The notes under the pieces are model-generated. The model did no database searches. It was not told where the DNA came from and saw nothing but the letters and a program-made list of their open reading frames with translations. This document shows, one piece after another, positions 1 through 9,323 of a stretch of DNA of 64,000 nucleotides (the stretch's first letter is position 1; every line of letters begins with the position of its first letter). Both the position numbers and the translations under genes were made by a program. Source of the DNA: Mesorhizobium sp. B2-3-4 (GTDB lineage Bacteria; Pseudomonadota; Alphaproteobacteria; Rhizobiales; Rhizobiaceae); contig NZ_VFVY01000010.1 of the NCBI RefSeq assembly GCF_006442315.1, positions 124,001 to 188,000 of the forward strand. Direction: 5' to 3'.

Positions 1-1461
1 CTGATCCTGGCGCTGGCCAATCCCAATCCGGAAATAATGCCCGAGGTGGCGCGCGCGGCGCGTCCCGACGCCATGATCTGCACGGGCCGGTCCGATTTCC
101 CCAATCAAGTCAACAACGTGCTTTGTTTCCCCTATATCTTCAGGGGTGCGCTTGACTGCGGCGCAAGTGCCATCAATGAAGAGATGAAGATGGCGGCGGT
201 GCGGGCGATCGCCGCCCTTGCCCGCGAAGAACCCTCCGACGTCGCCGCTCGCGCCTATTCCGGCGAGACACCGGTCTTCGGCCCCGAATTCCTGATCCCC
301 TCGCCCTTCGATCCCAGGCTCATCCTGCGCATTGCGCCGGCGGTGGCCAAGGCGGCCTGCGACACCGGCGTGGCGACGCGGCCGATCGCCGACTTCGCCG
401 CCTATATCGACAAGCTCAACCGCTTCGTCTTCCGCTCCGGCCTGGTGATGAAGCCGGTGTTCTCGTCCGCCAAGGCGTCGAGCGCCAAGCGCGTCATCTA
501 CGCCGACGGCGAGGACGAGCGCGTGTTGCGCGCCGCGCAAGTGGTGCTCGAGGAAGGCATCGCCGAGCCGATCCTGATCGGCCGTCCGCATGTCATCGAA
601 GTCAGGCTGAAGCGCTACGGCCTGCGCATCAGGCCCGGCGTCGATTTCGGCCTGATCAACCCCGAGGACGATCCGCGCTACCGCCACTATGTCGATCTCC
701 TGATCGAACTCGCCGGCCGCCGCGGCGTGACGACGGAGGCGGCGCGCACCATGGTGCGCACCGACAACACGGTGATCGCGGCCCTGGCGCTCAAGCGCGG
801 CGACGCCGACGCCATGGTCTGCGGCCTCGAAGGTCGTTTCGAGCGGCATCTGCGCAATGTGACGCTGATAATCGGGCCACGCACCGGCATCAAGGACCGG
901 GACCTGTCGACGCTTTCCATGCTGATCTCGCAGCGCGGTATCATCTTTCTCACCGACACCCACGTCTCCGTCGACCCGACCGCCGACGAGATCGCCGAGA
1001 TGACCGTGCTGGCGGCCGAGGAAATCCAGCGCTTCGGCATCGAGCCCAAGGCGGCACTGCTGTCGCATTCGGATTTCGGCTCGCGCGATTCACCGAGCGC
1101 GCTGAAGATGCGTCAGGCCGCCGCGATCCTGGCGCGCATCGCGCCGGAACTGCAATGCGACGGCGAAATGCACGCCGATTCCGCGCTGTCGGAGCATCTG
1201 CGCCAGCGCGTCTATCCGCATTCGCGGCTCAAGGGCGAAGCCAATCTCCTGGTGTTCCCGAACCTCGATTCAGCCAACATCACGCTGACGGCGCTGCGCG
1301 CGATGATGGATGCTCTGCATGTCGGTCCGATCCTTCTCGGCACCGACAAGCCGGCACACATATTGACGCCTTCGGTTACCTCGCGCGGCGTCGTCAACAT
1401 GACCGCGCTGGCGGTGGTCGAAGCCGCGCACAAGGCCCAGGCGGTCGTCAATCTAGACTGA
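1..1461 (+). CDS. maeB: Malic enzyme, 3' part (malic enzyme + phosphotransacetylase-like domain)
   Basis: The reading frame is open from base 1, so the N-terminal catalytic part lies outside the window; 486 residues are visible. The first ~130 residues are the end of the NAD(P)-binding malic enzyme domain (ANPNPEI, TGRSDFPNQVNNVLCFPYIF and GALDCGA motifs are typical). From about residue 155 (RVIYADGEDERVLRAA) to the end is a phosphotransacetylase-like domain, as in the large ~760-residue malic enzymes of Gram-negative bacteria. The enzyme decarboxylates malate to pyruvate, linking the TCA cycle to pyruvate and NAD(P)H supply. In rhizobia such enzymes are called Dme (NAD) or Tme (NADP); the cofactor cannot be decided from this half, so the symbol is generic. 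Confidence 0.9.
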   Translation: MILALANPNPEIMPEVARAARPDAMICTGRSDFPNQVNNVLCFPYIFRGALDCGASAINEEMKMAAVRAIAALAREEPSDVAARAYSGETPVFGPEFLIPSPFDPRLILRIAPAVAKAACDTGVATRPIADFAAYIDKLNRFVFRSGLVMKPVFSSAKASSAKRVIYADGEDERVLRAAQVVLEEGIAEPILIGRPHVIEVRLKRYGLRIRPGVDFGLINPEDDPRYRHYVDLLIELAGRRGVTTEAARTMVRTDNTVIAALALKRGDADAMVCGLEGRFERHLRNVTLIIGPRTGIKDRDLSTLSMLISQRGIIFLTDTHVSVDPTADEIAEMTVLAAEEIQRFGIEPKAALLSHSDFGSRDSPSALKMRQAAAILARIAPELQCDGEMHADSALSEHLRQRVYPHSRLKGEANLLVFPNLDSANITLTALRAMMDALHVGPILLGTDKPAHILTPSVTSRGVVNMTALAVVEAAHKAQAVVNLD

Positions 1462-1640
1462 TTGCCGGGCCGGTTGGGTCTCGCGGCCCAATTGATCCGC
1501 CCGCAGCGGCGACGCGTGGCCGGATCGAGTGTTGCGAGCCAACAACTGTTAACCGCGAAATTCGGCATTGACGGAATGCGGATTTCTCGGAATGGGCCGA
1601 TTTGATATGGTCTGGCAGTCTGTTAGGCCGTGAGAATATC

Positions 1641-2318
1641 ATGAGAGCCTTGTTGCTCGCTTCGGCAATGCTGACTGTGATTGGCGGAGAGGCGTTAGCC
1701 GCCGACGCCGTCGGGTCGGAGCCGGCCGTGCATGACTGGTCCGGCATCTATGTCGGCGGTCATTTCGGCTACGGCTTTGGCAACACCGATGCCACCTACA
1801 ATCTGCCAAACACGCCGACGATCCGGGGCACGCAGGATTACGACACCGACGGGTTCCTGGGCGGTGTTCAGATCGGCTACAATTACCAGGTCAACGCCGC
1901 GGTTCTGGGGATCGAAGCAGATATTTCCGGTGCCGACATCAAGGGACATTCCGACGAGGTCAATGCCGGTGGCGGCGACGTCTACGACACCAAGGTGGAT
2001 TGGTTCGGAACGATCCGTGCCAGGGCGGGCTACGCGTTCGACCGCACCCTTATCTACGGGACCGGCGGCCTCGCCTTCGGAGGCGTCGAGAATCAATATC
2101 TCGACGGACCCGCCAACAGCTATTCCGAAAAGAACACCAAATTTGGCTGGACCATTGGCGCGGGGCTGGAACAGGCGATCACCGATCATTGGTCGGCCAA
2201 TGCCGAATATCGGTATGTCGATCTGCGGGACCAGACGATCACCTACGGGCCCAACTCCGCCACCACCTTCGACAACTCATTCAGCACCGTCAGGATCGGG
2301 ATGAACTACAAGTTTTGA
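1641..2318 (+). CDS. Outer-membrane beta-barrel protein (Omp25/31-like porin family)
   Basis: A 225-residue protein with a clear signal peptide (MRALLLASAMLTVIGGEALA, cleavage after ALA). It continues with WSGIYVGGHFGYGFG, the hallmark start of the small rhizobial/Brucella outer-membrane beta-barrel proteins. Alternating aromatic/polar strands run to a C-terminal phenylalanine (GMNYKF), the usual signal for the outer-membrane assembly machinery. I chose the ATG at 1641 because the signal peptide begins there; an upstream in-frame start at 1602 would put 13 unlikely residues before it. It probably serves as a structural surface protein; no specific ligand can be read. Confidence 0.88.
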   Translation: MRALLLASAMLTVIGGEALAADAVGSEPAVHDWSGIYVGGHFGYGFGNTDATYNLPNTPTIRGTQDYDTDGFLGGVQIGYNYQVNAAVLGIEADISGADIKGHSDEVNAGGGDVYDTKVDWFGTIRARAGYAFDRTLIYGTGGLAFGGVENQYLDGPANSYSEKNTKFGWTIGAGLEQAITDHWSANAEYRYVDLRDQTITYGPNSATTFDNSFSTVRIGMNYKF

Positions 2319-2459
2319 TGGCCGCCCGATTCAGTTCTGGGGAGATGACGAGACGCGATGGTTGCCGTTTCTCGGCCGGGAACAAGGCGACTTGCGAAAT
2401 AGACGATTAACCGCGAACGGGGTAGCGTTGGCGACCACAGGCAAGCGGGATCGAGGCGG

Positions 2460-3674
2460 ATGGCAAGCGGAGGTTTGAAGCAGGCGCATGCTGCCGTGCT
2501 GCTTGGCCTTTTGTTGTCCGGCGCGGCGGTTGGCGAGCCGCAGGCCGCTTCGCGCGTCTGCCGACAACTGGAAGCCGACCTTGCCGCGGCCTCACGCGGC
2601 GGCGGCGGCCCGGCGCTGGTCCGCAAATACGATGCCGCGATCGAAAGACAGCGCGAACAGATTTCAAAGGCTCGCGGTCAGGCGGACAGCGCCGGGTGTG
2701 GGTTCTCGCTGTTTTCGCGCAACATCAACCAGTGTGCCGGCCTGAACGCCACTATCGACCGGATGAACGCCAATCTCGACAGCCTGCAGGCCAAGCGTGC
2801 CCAACTCGCCGGCGGCGGCTCACGCCGCGACCGCAGCCGTATCCTGGCCGCGCTCGATGCCAATGACTGTCGCGACGATGCGATAGCACCTCGCCGCGTA
2901 CCTCCCAGGCAAGCCGATCGTGAAGAAGCCAGTCGCGAGGACGGCGGCAGCGCGGACCTCTTCAGACAGCTTTTTGGCGACGACGACAGGCATGTCGATA
3001 CGCTGGACCAGCCGGACGATCCCGGCGAGGAGCGCAATGTCCGCCGCGTTCTGAACCAGCCCGGCATTCCGGACTTTCCGAGCACCGGCGGTGAGTTCCA
3101 CACCAGTTGCGTGCGCACCTGCGACGGCTATTTCTTCCCCATGTCGAACGCCGCCTCGGCAGGCGACTTCGAGCGTGACCAGAAGAATTGCGAATCGGCC
3201 TGCCCCGGCACCGAAATGCAGGTCTTTTATTCGCGCGGCATGGACGACGATTCGGCATCGATGACGTCGTCGGTCACCGGCAGGCCCTACGGCGAATTGC
3301 CGACCGCCTATCTCTACAAACAGCCCAACATGTCGCGGCCGCCGGCTTGTGGCTGCAATGCCGCGCAGAATTTCCAGATCATCGGCGGCAACCCGCCGAG
3401 CCAGCAACAGTCCCAGCCCGAGCCCGATGCGGCGCCGTTTGTCCCGGTACCGGTCTCCAAGCCTGATCCGGCTGCCGACCCGGAGACCCTGGCCAACATG
3501 GAAGGCGGGCTCGACCGCGAAGCAATCAAGCGCCTTTCGGCCAAGCCGGTGACATCGCCCATTTCGGCCGTGCCTCCTGAACAGCGCAAGGTCAGGGTCG
3601 TCGGGCCAACGTTCCTTCCCGACCCATCAGCGGCAATAAATCTGCAAGCTCCGGCCCCGAAGGCAGTCCAGTAA
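2460..3674 (+). CDS. DUF2865 domain protein, exported
   Basis: A 404-residue protein with an N-terminal hydrophobic signal segment (AAVLLGLLLSGAAVGEPQA). An early coiled region carries CRQLEADLA and CGFSLFSRNINQC. A central cysteine-containing block (TSCVRTCDGYFFPMSNAA, residues ~217-235) marks the DUF2865 family seen in Rhizobiales. The C-terminal third is Pro/Ala-rich and low in complexity. The function of the family is unknown; the signal peptide and cysteines suggest a periplasmic location. The last 83 bases overlap tail-to-tail with the end of gltX on the other strand. The start at 2460 has no strong ribosome-binding site, so the exact N-terminus is uncertain. Confidence 0.78.
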   Translation: MASGGLKQAHAAVLLGLLLSGAAVGEPQAASRVCRQLEADLAAASRGGGGPALVRKYDAAIERQREQISKARGQADSAGCGFSLFSRNINQCAGLNATIDRMNANLDSLQAKRAQLAGGGSRRDRSRILAALDANDCRDDAIAPRRVPPRQADREEASREDGGSADLFRQLFGDDDRHVDTLDQPDDPGEERNVRRVLNQPGIPDFPSTGGEFHTSCVRTCDGYFFPMSNAASAGDFERDQKNCESACPGTEMQVFYSRGMDDDSASMTSSVTGRPYGELPTAYLYKQPNMSRPPACGCNAAQNFQIIGGNPPSQQQSQPEPDAAPFVPVPVSKPDPAADPETLANMEGGLDREAIKRLSAKPVTSPISAVPPEQRKVRVVGPTFLPDPSAAINLQAPAPKAVQ

Positions 3675-4965
3675 GGGCAAGCCTGAGCGGCATGAACAGC
3701 GCCTTGCCCTTGCGGCCGCTCGCTTCCCTGACCTTGCCGGTCCAGTCCTTCCAGACCGTTCCGTTCCACGGCTCCTCGGGCAGGAGATCGAGTGCCTGAT
3801 GCAGAAAATCGCGGTCGTCGTCTGAAAATTCCGGTTTCTCCTGCGGCCCTTCGCGCAGGACGCGCCACCAGGCAACCGCGTCGGCCAGCCGGTCGAGATT
3901 GCCGCGCACCGCCAGCCAGAACGGCTCGGCCTGATCGCCCGAAATTCCCAGCACCATCAAGCGGTCCCGCGCCTCGTCGAAGGGCATGCGGTGCAGCAGC
4001 ACCCGGTTGAGCACGAACAACTCTGCTGGATCGAATTTGGAGGACGATTTCGAGGTCGCCGCCGGGTCGAAATGGCCGGCGAGTTCGGTCAGGTCATGCG
4101 TGGCCGCGACATTTTCCGATGTACCGACCAGCACGGCCAGCGAAGCAACGGCCATCGGCTCGATGCCGTCCTCGCGCAGGCTCTCGATGGAGAGCGCGCC
4201 GGTGCGCTTCGACAGCCCCTCGCCCGAAACGGTGGTCAGAAGGTTGTGGTGGCCGAAGATCGGCGGCTCGGCGCCAAGCGCCTTGAACAGCGCGATCTGC
4301 ACACCGGTGTTGGTGACGTGGTCGTCGCCGCGGATGACGTGGCTGACACCCATGTCGATGTCGTCGACGACGGAAGGCAGCGTGTAGAGATAGGTGCCGT
4401 CCTCGCGCACCAGGACCGGATCGGACAGCGAAGCCAGATCCACTGTCTCCTCGCCACGCACCAGATCGTTCCAGTGGATCTCGGTGCGCTCCGGTTGTTG
4501 TGGATCGCCGGAGAAATTGGGCAAGAGGAAGCGCCAGTGCGGCCGGCGACCGTCGGCCTGATATTCGGCCACCTGCTCGGTCGTCAACGCCAATGCCTCG
4601 CGGCCATAGACCGGCGGCAAGCCGCGCGTACGGCGCACTTTTCGCCTTAGATCGAGTTCTTCCGGCGTTTCATAGCAGGCATAGAGAACGCCCGCCGCCT
4701 TCAGCCGCTCGACCGCCGCGTCGTAGATTTCGAAGCGTCGCGACTGATATTCGGTGACATCGGGGAAAATGCCCAGCCAGTGCAGGTCGTAAAGGATGGC
4801 GTCGGCGAATTCCTGCTTCGAGCGAGCGACGTCGGTATCGTCGAAGCGCTGGATGAAGCGGCCCTTGTTGTTGAGAGCAAACAGCCAGTTGAACAGGGCG
4901 GTGCGCGCATTGCCGATATGGATGCGGCCGGTTGGTGAGGGAGCAAAACGAACAGTAACTGTCAT
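3592..4965 (-). CDS. gltX: Glutamate--tRNA ligase
   Basis: A 457-residue class I aminoacyl-tRNA synthetase that charges tRNA with glutamate in the cytoplasm. The HIGH signature appears as HIGN in RFAPSPTGRIHIGNARTALF at the N-terminus, and the KMSKS-type loop is GLSKRTG (about residue 240). SHVIRGDDHVTNT is the conserved glutamyl active-site segment. The start at 4965 is set by the family N-terminus MTVTVRFAPSPTG; the frame stays open 38 codons further upstream without homology-like sequence. Rhizobiales usually have two gltX paralogues, and which one this is cannot be settled here. The 3' end overlaps the DUF2865 gene by 83 bases. Confidence 0.95.
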   Translation of the reverse strand: MTVTVRFAPSPTGRIHIGNARTALFNWLFALNNKGRFIQRFDDTDVARSKQEFADAILYDLHWLGIFPDVTEYQSRRFEIYDAAVERLKAAGVLYACYETPEELDLRRKVRRTRGLPPVYGREALALTTEQVAEYQADGRRPHWRFLLPNFSGDPQQPERTEIHWNDLVRGEETVDLASLSDPVLVREDGTYLYTLPSVVDDIDMGVSHVIRGDDHVTNTGVQIALFKALGAEPPIFGHHNLLTTVSGEGLSKRTGALSIESLREDGIEPMAVASLAVLVGTSENVAATHDLTELAGHFDPAATSKSSSKFDPAELFVLNRVLLHRMPFDEARDRLMVLGISGDQAEPFWLAVRGNLDRLADAVAWWRVLREGPQEKPEFSDDDRDFLHQALDLLPEEPWNGTVWKDWTGKVREASGRKGKALFMPLRLALTGLPSGPELADLLPLMGREGTLARRP

Positions 4966-5133
4966 GAGCGGGGCGTACCGGATGCCTTTGCGGTTGACAA
5001 GATGCGCCCCCGCGCCTTGCCGCAGACATAGAACATGGCGGCTGGAATGAAAAGACCGGGGCAGGTCTGAGCGGCGCAAGGGCCGCGGCCGGCCGCCAGC
5101 AGTGAGAGCCGAACAAGAGACCGTTGCGGGCGA

Positions 5134-6384
5134 TCAGCGGCCGAAGTCGTCGGAACTAAGACGGGTCCAGCGGTCGCCCATCAGCCCGCCGATAAAGATG
5201 TCGCCTGAGCGAACCGCCTCCGTGACCTCGGGGATGCGCGAGCGCACCATCGTCCCCCCGGCGTATCGGAAGAAGACATTCTTGTAGCTGAAGAGTTGCG
5301 GCATGAATCTGCTCTGCGTCTGCCCGATGACGCCTGCGCAGCCCATCGTCCACGCATCCGCCATCAGGGCGTCCAGCGTCACGCCCCAATGCGATCCGGA
5401 AGACTGGATCTGCAGCAGGTTCGCAATACCGCCGACTTGACCGTAGAAGGCGTAGCAACCGAGCATTTTTCCGGCTTCATCGTAAGTCCCCCTGAAATGA
5501 AGGGGACCATCGGCACGCTTCTCGACCGCCAGCGCGATCAACCGCGACAGTTCGCCGTCCTGCCAACGCGGCCGAAGCGAGTAGTCCGACACCAGGGTCG
5601 GCAGCTGCTCTGCGAATTGCCCGGCGTCCATCGACGCGCGATGGACCCGGTGTGGCGAGGAATGCTGGACGGGTGGCTCGAACCTCTTTCTCGTAAAGGG
5701 GTCGAATGCCTTGGCGCAAGGATCGAATACGAAACGAGACAGGCCCGGCCATTTGCCGCGCAACGCGGCGGAAACCACTGCGGCCGGGCGGAAGATGCGG
5801 GTCCATCCCAGACAATGCGCCGGCAGGAGCTGATACTTCATCGGGCGCGCGAAGGCCAGGGATACCCGGTTGGCCGAATCGGTCAGGTGCAGGTCGAATC
5901 CATGTTGGTGCACAGCGCGCAGCAATTGCGGTCCGGCCGAACCGTGATCCGTACCGGTGTCGGCCATCAGCGGACCGATGATCGCTGCACTCAATGTCGC
6001 GCCGTCAAGCTCGTAGCGGGCATTCAGGACGCCGAGGAAGCCACCCAGATCGCCTTGCCGATTGATCTGGACCAGAGCGTTGCTCGTACCGGGCTGGCCG
6101 CCAGGATCCAGATAGATTTTCCTCATGTACTCGGCCGTCTCCACGATCGCGCGATCGAGCAGGTGGCGTCGCCGGCGGCGAAACCTCGTCAGAAAGAGTG
6201 CTGCGACGCGCTCGAGATCTTCCGCCGCGAGCGGTCGAACCGAGCCGTGCCGAGAATCCAATACAGCCGGTGCGAACACCTTCTCCACACCGGTAATCCT
6301 GGAAACAAGTTGCATCCTGAAGCCTATGGAGGTCCGCTGCTGCAAACGCGAAATCCTGGGCTGACAGGATCCCAGGAAATGCAT
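5134..6384 (-). CDS. Uncharacterised protein, possibly acyltransferase-fold
   Basis: A ~416-residue protein that I cannot assign. The segment from SVRPLAAEDLERVAALFLTRFR looks like the start of a GNAT-type fold. The second half (SRLIALAVEKRADGPLHFRG... GKMLGCYAFYGQVGG... GVTLDALMADAWTMGCAGVIGQTQ) could be a second such domain, as in double-GNAT proteins. No acetyl-CoA loop (Q/RxxGxG) is evident, so activity is not claimed. Start choice is open: ATG at 6384 is used, ATG at 6315 is also possible, and the frame extends to 6438 through AT-rich sequence that looks like promoter. It stands alone, convergent to nothing and downstream of no obvious operon partner. Confidence 0.6.
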   Translation of the reverse strand: MHFLGSCQPRISRLQQRTSIGFRMQLVSRITGVEKVFAPAVLDSRHGSVRPLAAEDLERVAALFLTRFRRRRRHLLDRAIVETAEYMRKIYLDPGGQPGTSNALVQINRQGDLGGFLGVLNARYELDGATLSAAIIGPLMADTGTDHGSAGPQLLRAVHQHGFDLHLTDSANRVSLAFARPMKYQLLPAHCLGWTRIFRPAAVVSAALRGKWPGLSRFVFDPCAKAFDPFTRKRFEPPVQHSSPHRVHRASMDAGQFAEQLPTLVSDYSLRPRWQDGELSRLIALAVEKRADGPLHFRGTYDEAGKMLGCYAFYGQVGGIANLLQIQSSGSHWGVTLDALMADAWTMGCAGVIGQTQSRFMPQLFSYKNVFFRYAGGTMVRSRIPEVTEAVRSGDIFIGGLMGDRWTRLSSDDFGR

Positions 6385-6666
6385 GGATCGCTCTTTGGTT
6401 GTTTTCAACAAACATATAGCAACCAATAGTTGAAACAATGTATCTCGGCCGGCATCATGAACAAAGCGTGTCGAACCTTCGGATAGGGCAAAGAATTGGG
6501 ATACCGCCGGCGTCGCGGGTTTGCTCGGGCGGCTCGGGCGCGGCTGGTCCTGCCGATACGGTCGCGACAGATCGGCTCTGCCATGTGATAGCGGCCCTTA
6601 TCAACCCGCTCGACCGACAGCGCTTGATGGAGGCGGCCTCCGGTCGAACCCGGAGGCCATCCGAGG

Positions 6667-8472
6667 TCAGATGACGAGACCCTTGGTCAGTTCGAGTGCC
6701 TGGCGTTCGAACAGGCGGCGGTAGATGCCGCCATTCAGCCGGATCAACTCGTCATGCGAACCCTCCTCGACGATATTGCCGCGATCGAACACCAGCAGCC
6801 TGTCGAGTGCCCTCACCGTCGAAAGCCTGTGCGCGATGACCAGTGTGGTGCGGCCGACCATCAGCCGTTCCATCGCCTGCTGGATCAGCACCTCGGATTC
6901 CGAATCGAGGCTCGACGTCGCCTCGTCCAGGATCAGGATGCGCGCATCGGCGAGGAAAGCGCGCGCGATCGCCACGCGCTGCCGCTCGCCGCCCGACAAT
7001 TTTACGCCACGCTCACCGACCAGCGTGCCATAACCCTTCGGCAGATTGGCGATGAACTCGTGCGCGCTCGCCAGTCTGGCGGCATGCTCGATCTCCTCCT
7101 GCGTCGCGCCTGGCCTGCTATAGGCGATGTTTTCGGCCAGCGACCGATGGAACAGGATCGGTTCCTGCTGGACGATGGCGATCTGGCCGCGCAGCGACGC
7201 CTGGGCGACCTGCGAGATATCCTGGCCGTCGATCACGATCTTTCCGGCATTCACGTCATAGAGCCGCTGGATCAGCTTGACGAAAGTCGTCTTGCCCGAA
7301 CCCGAGTGACCGACGAGCCCGACACGTTCACCGGGCGCGATGTCGACCGAAAAGTCGCGGTAGAGCGGCGACCTGTGGTTGCCATAGTGAAAAGTCACCC
7401 TGTCGAAGGCGATGTGGCCGCGCGTAATGGCAATCCGGCCAGCACCAGGCCGATCCTCGATGCCGAGCGGTTCGGACTGGAAATCGACCAGTTCCTCCAT
7501 GTCGTTGATCGAGCGCTGCAAATTGCGGATATGCGTACCGATATCGCGCAAATAGCCTTGCAGCACGAAGAACGAGGTGAGCACGAAGGCGACATCCCCG
7601 GCGCTCGCCTGTCCCCACGACCACAGCAGCAGCGCCAGGCCGATCACCGCGGCCCGCATGACCAGCAACAGCGCCCCTTGCGTGGTGCCGTTGATGGTGC
7701 CACGCACCCAGGTGCGCCGCGTGCGCGCACGCCATTTGGCAACCACCTTGGCGAGGCGGCGCTCCTCGCGCTCCTCGGCGCCAAAACCCTTGACCACGGC
7801 GTTGCAGCTCACCGCGTCGGCCAGCGAGCCGCCGAGGCGCGTGTCCCAGGTGTTGGCGAGCCTTGCCGCCGGCGCGACATAGCCAAGCGACAGCATCGCC
7901 GTCACCATGATGAACAGCACGGAGCCAGCCGCGACCACCGCGCCCATCAGCGGCCAGAACCAGCCGAGCAGCAGCGTTGAGCCGACCAGCATGACCAGCG
8001 ACGGCAGCAGCGCGATCAGGATTGTGTCGTTGAGCAGGTCTAGTGCCCACATGCCGCGAGTCACCTTGCGCACGGTCGAGCCGGCAAACGAGTTGGCATG
8101 CCAGTCGGTGGAAAAGCGCTGCACACGGTGGAAGGCGTCCGCCGCGATGTCGGCCATCATCTTCAGCGTCAGCTCGACGATGCCCATGAAGGCAAGGTTG
8201 CGCAGAACGACGCCGGTGAACGCCAGCGCCATCAGAATCAGAAATGCCGTCATCGCGGCATTCCAGGCGATCGCGTCCGCCCCGGCGCTGCTGGCGACGG
8301 CATCGACCAGCCGGCCGGAGTAGAGCGGCGTGAGCACGTCGGCCAGCGTCGAAAGCAGGAAACCAGCCATGATCAGCGAAAGCCGCCAGGGCTGGCGCCG
8401 CCAATGGATGAGCGTGAAACCAAGAACACTGCGGAAGGCGCTCGCGCGCACATCGATCTTGAAACGAGCCAT
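6667..8472 (-). CDS. ABC transporter, fused permease/ATPase (exporter type)
   Basis: About 601 residues in the usual half-transporter layout. Residues ~1-310 form the transmembrane domain with several hydrophobic spans. The nucleotide-binding domain that follows has Walker A GHSGSGKTT, the ABC signature LSGGERQR, Walker B ILILDEATS and the switch histidine in VIAHRLSTV. Such proteins work as homo- or heterodimeric ATP-driven exporters in the inner membrane; the family includes lipid A, peptide and drug exporters. Substrate cannot be inferred from the neighbours. ATG at 8472 is preferred over an in-frame TTG at 8490. Confidence 0.9.
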   Translation of the reverse strand: MARFKIDVRASAFRSVLGFTLIHWRRQPWRLSLIMAGFLLSTLADVLTPLYSGRLVDAVASSAGADAIAWNAAMTAFLILMALAFTGVVLRNLAFMGIVELTLKMMADIAADAFHRVQRFSTDWHANSFAGSTVRKVTRGMWALDLLNDTILIALLPSLVMLVGSTLLLGWFWPLMGAVVAAGSVLFIMVTAMLSLGYVAPAARLANTWDTRLGGSLADAVSCNAVVKGFGAEEREERRLAKVVAKWRARTRRTWVRGTINGTTQGALLLVMRAAVIGLALLLWSWGQASAGDVAFVLTSFFVLQGYLRDIGTHIRNLQRSINDMEELVDFQSEPLGIEDRPGAGRIAITRGHIAFDRVTFHYGNHRSPLYRDFSVDIAPGERVGLVGHSGSGKTTFVKLIQRLYDVNAGKIVIDGQDISQVAQASLRGQIAIVQQEPILFHRSLAENIAYSRPGATQEEIEHAARLASAHEFIANLPKGYGTLVGERGVKLSGGERQRVAIARAFLADARILILDEATSSLDSESEVLIQQAMERLMVGRTTLVIAHRLSTVRALDRLLVFDRGNIVEEGSHDELIRLNGGIYRRLFERQALELTKGLVI

Positions 8473-8857
8473 GATGTCATTCGGGCGCAAACGAGCCCGA
8501 TCCCAGTAAGGTCGAAAATTGAAAAACCGCGCCGGGCTCGATTTGCCCGTGAATGCGGAGGTTCGGCTATGGTTGGTTGCCCGCCCAAAGGGCGGCGACC
8601 GGCAGCGGTAATTGCCTTTTCTGCGTCCGGAGTGGTTCCGATATTTCGGAACACCGGCGCAGACCTAGGCCTCGCGGCCTCGCATAACGATGTCAAATCC
8701 TGGCATTCGGTCCTCCCTAAAGGGAATCGCGGAGACGTCGTTATAGGGATGCTTCGCCCGCTCGCCAAGGCAAGCCTTGGCCAAAAGCAGTTCTGGCCCA
8801 GCCGATGAGGCGATTTTGCAACAGTCGCGACTTAGACCTATTGTCGTCGCGCCTTGC
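8473..8857. other. Intergenic region between ABC exporter and GNAT gene
   Basis: 385 bases with no convincing gene. It must hold the exporter promoter (leftward). It contains a perfect 7-base inverted repeat, GTTCCGA-TATT-TCGGAAC, at 8634-8651, and a GCCAAGG/CCTTGGC stem at 8764-8781 close to the end of the GNAT gene. Neither has a T-run suited to a leftward rho-independent terminator. Confidence 0.5.
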
Positions 8858-9289
8858 TCACCCGGCGGACGCAACGCGATCGAGGCGCATGTATCGACCA
8901 TCCGTCGACGCCTTGAAGCCCAGCTTTTCATAGACCCCATGCGCGTCGCTGGTCGACAGGCTCCAGTGCGAGACGGTGCTGAGTTCAGGATGCTCGATGA
9001 GTGCCCGCACCAGCCGCACCCCGACGCCCTGCCCGCGATGCTGCGGCCAGACGATGATGTCGGCAAGATAGGCGAAAACCGTGCGATCGGTGATTGCCCT
9101 GCCGAAACCGATCTGTTTGCCGGCGATGTAAGCGGCGGCGCAGAACGAGTTGGCGAAGGCTCGGCGATGAAACGCATCGCTGCGTCCGGCACCCCAATAG
9201 CTCGCCATCAACAGGTCGGAGGTCGCACGGAAATCGATCCGTGACAGGTCGAAACTTATTTCACAGTCGGGCAATGCTTCACCATCCAA
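8858..9289 (-). CDS. GNAT family N-acetyltransferase
   Basis: A 143-residue single-domain acetyltransferase. The acetyl-CoA-binding loop PQHRGQGVGVRLVRALI (motif A, Q/RxxGxG/A) follows the beta-strand YLADIIVW, and the C-terminal GVYEKLGFKASTDGRYMRL is the typical beta5-alpha4 ending. The acceptor substrate is unknown. It starts with a TTG at 9289 lacking a strong ribosome-binding site, 34 bases after the NAD-kinase-like gene, so it is probably the last gene of the leftward nadE cluster. Confidence 0.82.
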   Translation of the reverse strand: MDGEALPDCEISFDLSRIDFRATSDLLMASYWGAGRSDAFHRRAFANSFCAAAYIAGKQIGFGRAITDRTVFAYLADIIVWPQHRGQGVGVRLVRALIEHPELSTVSHWSLSTSDAHGVYEKLGFKASTDGRYMRLDRVASAG

Positions 9290-9323
9290 ATGACATTGAC
9301 TTCAGCTTGTCGCGGCGCGGCTC

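Noticed and set aside
6438..6674. 78-codon frame right of the unassigned 416-residue gene
   Set aside because: No ribosome-binding site, no family and codon use unlike coding sequence; treated as promoter and intergenic region.
8764..8781. Terminator for the GNAT gene (GCCAAGG / CCTTGGC stem)
   Set aside because: On the left strand the T-run precedes the stem and does not follow it, so it is not a functional rho-independent terminator in that direction.
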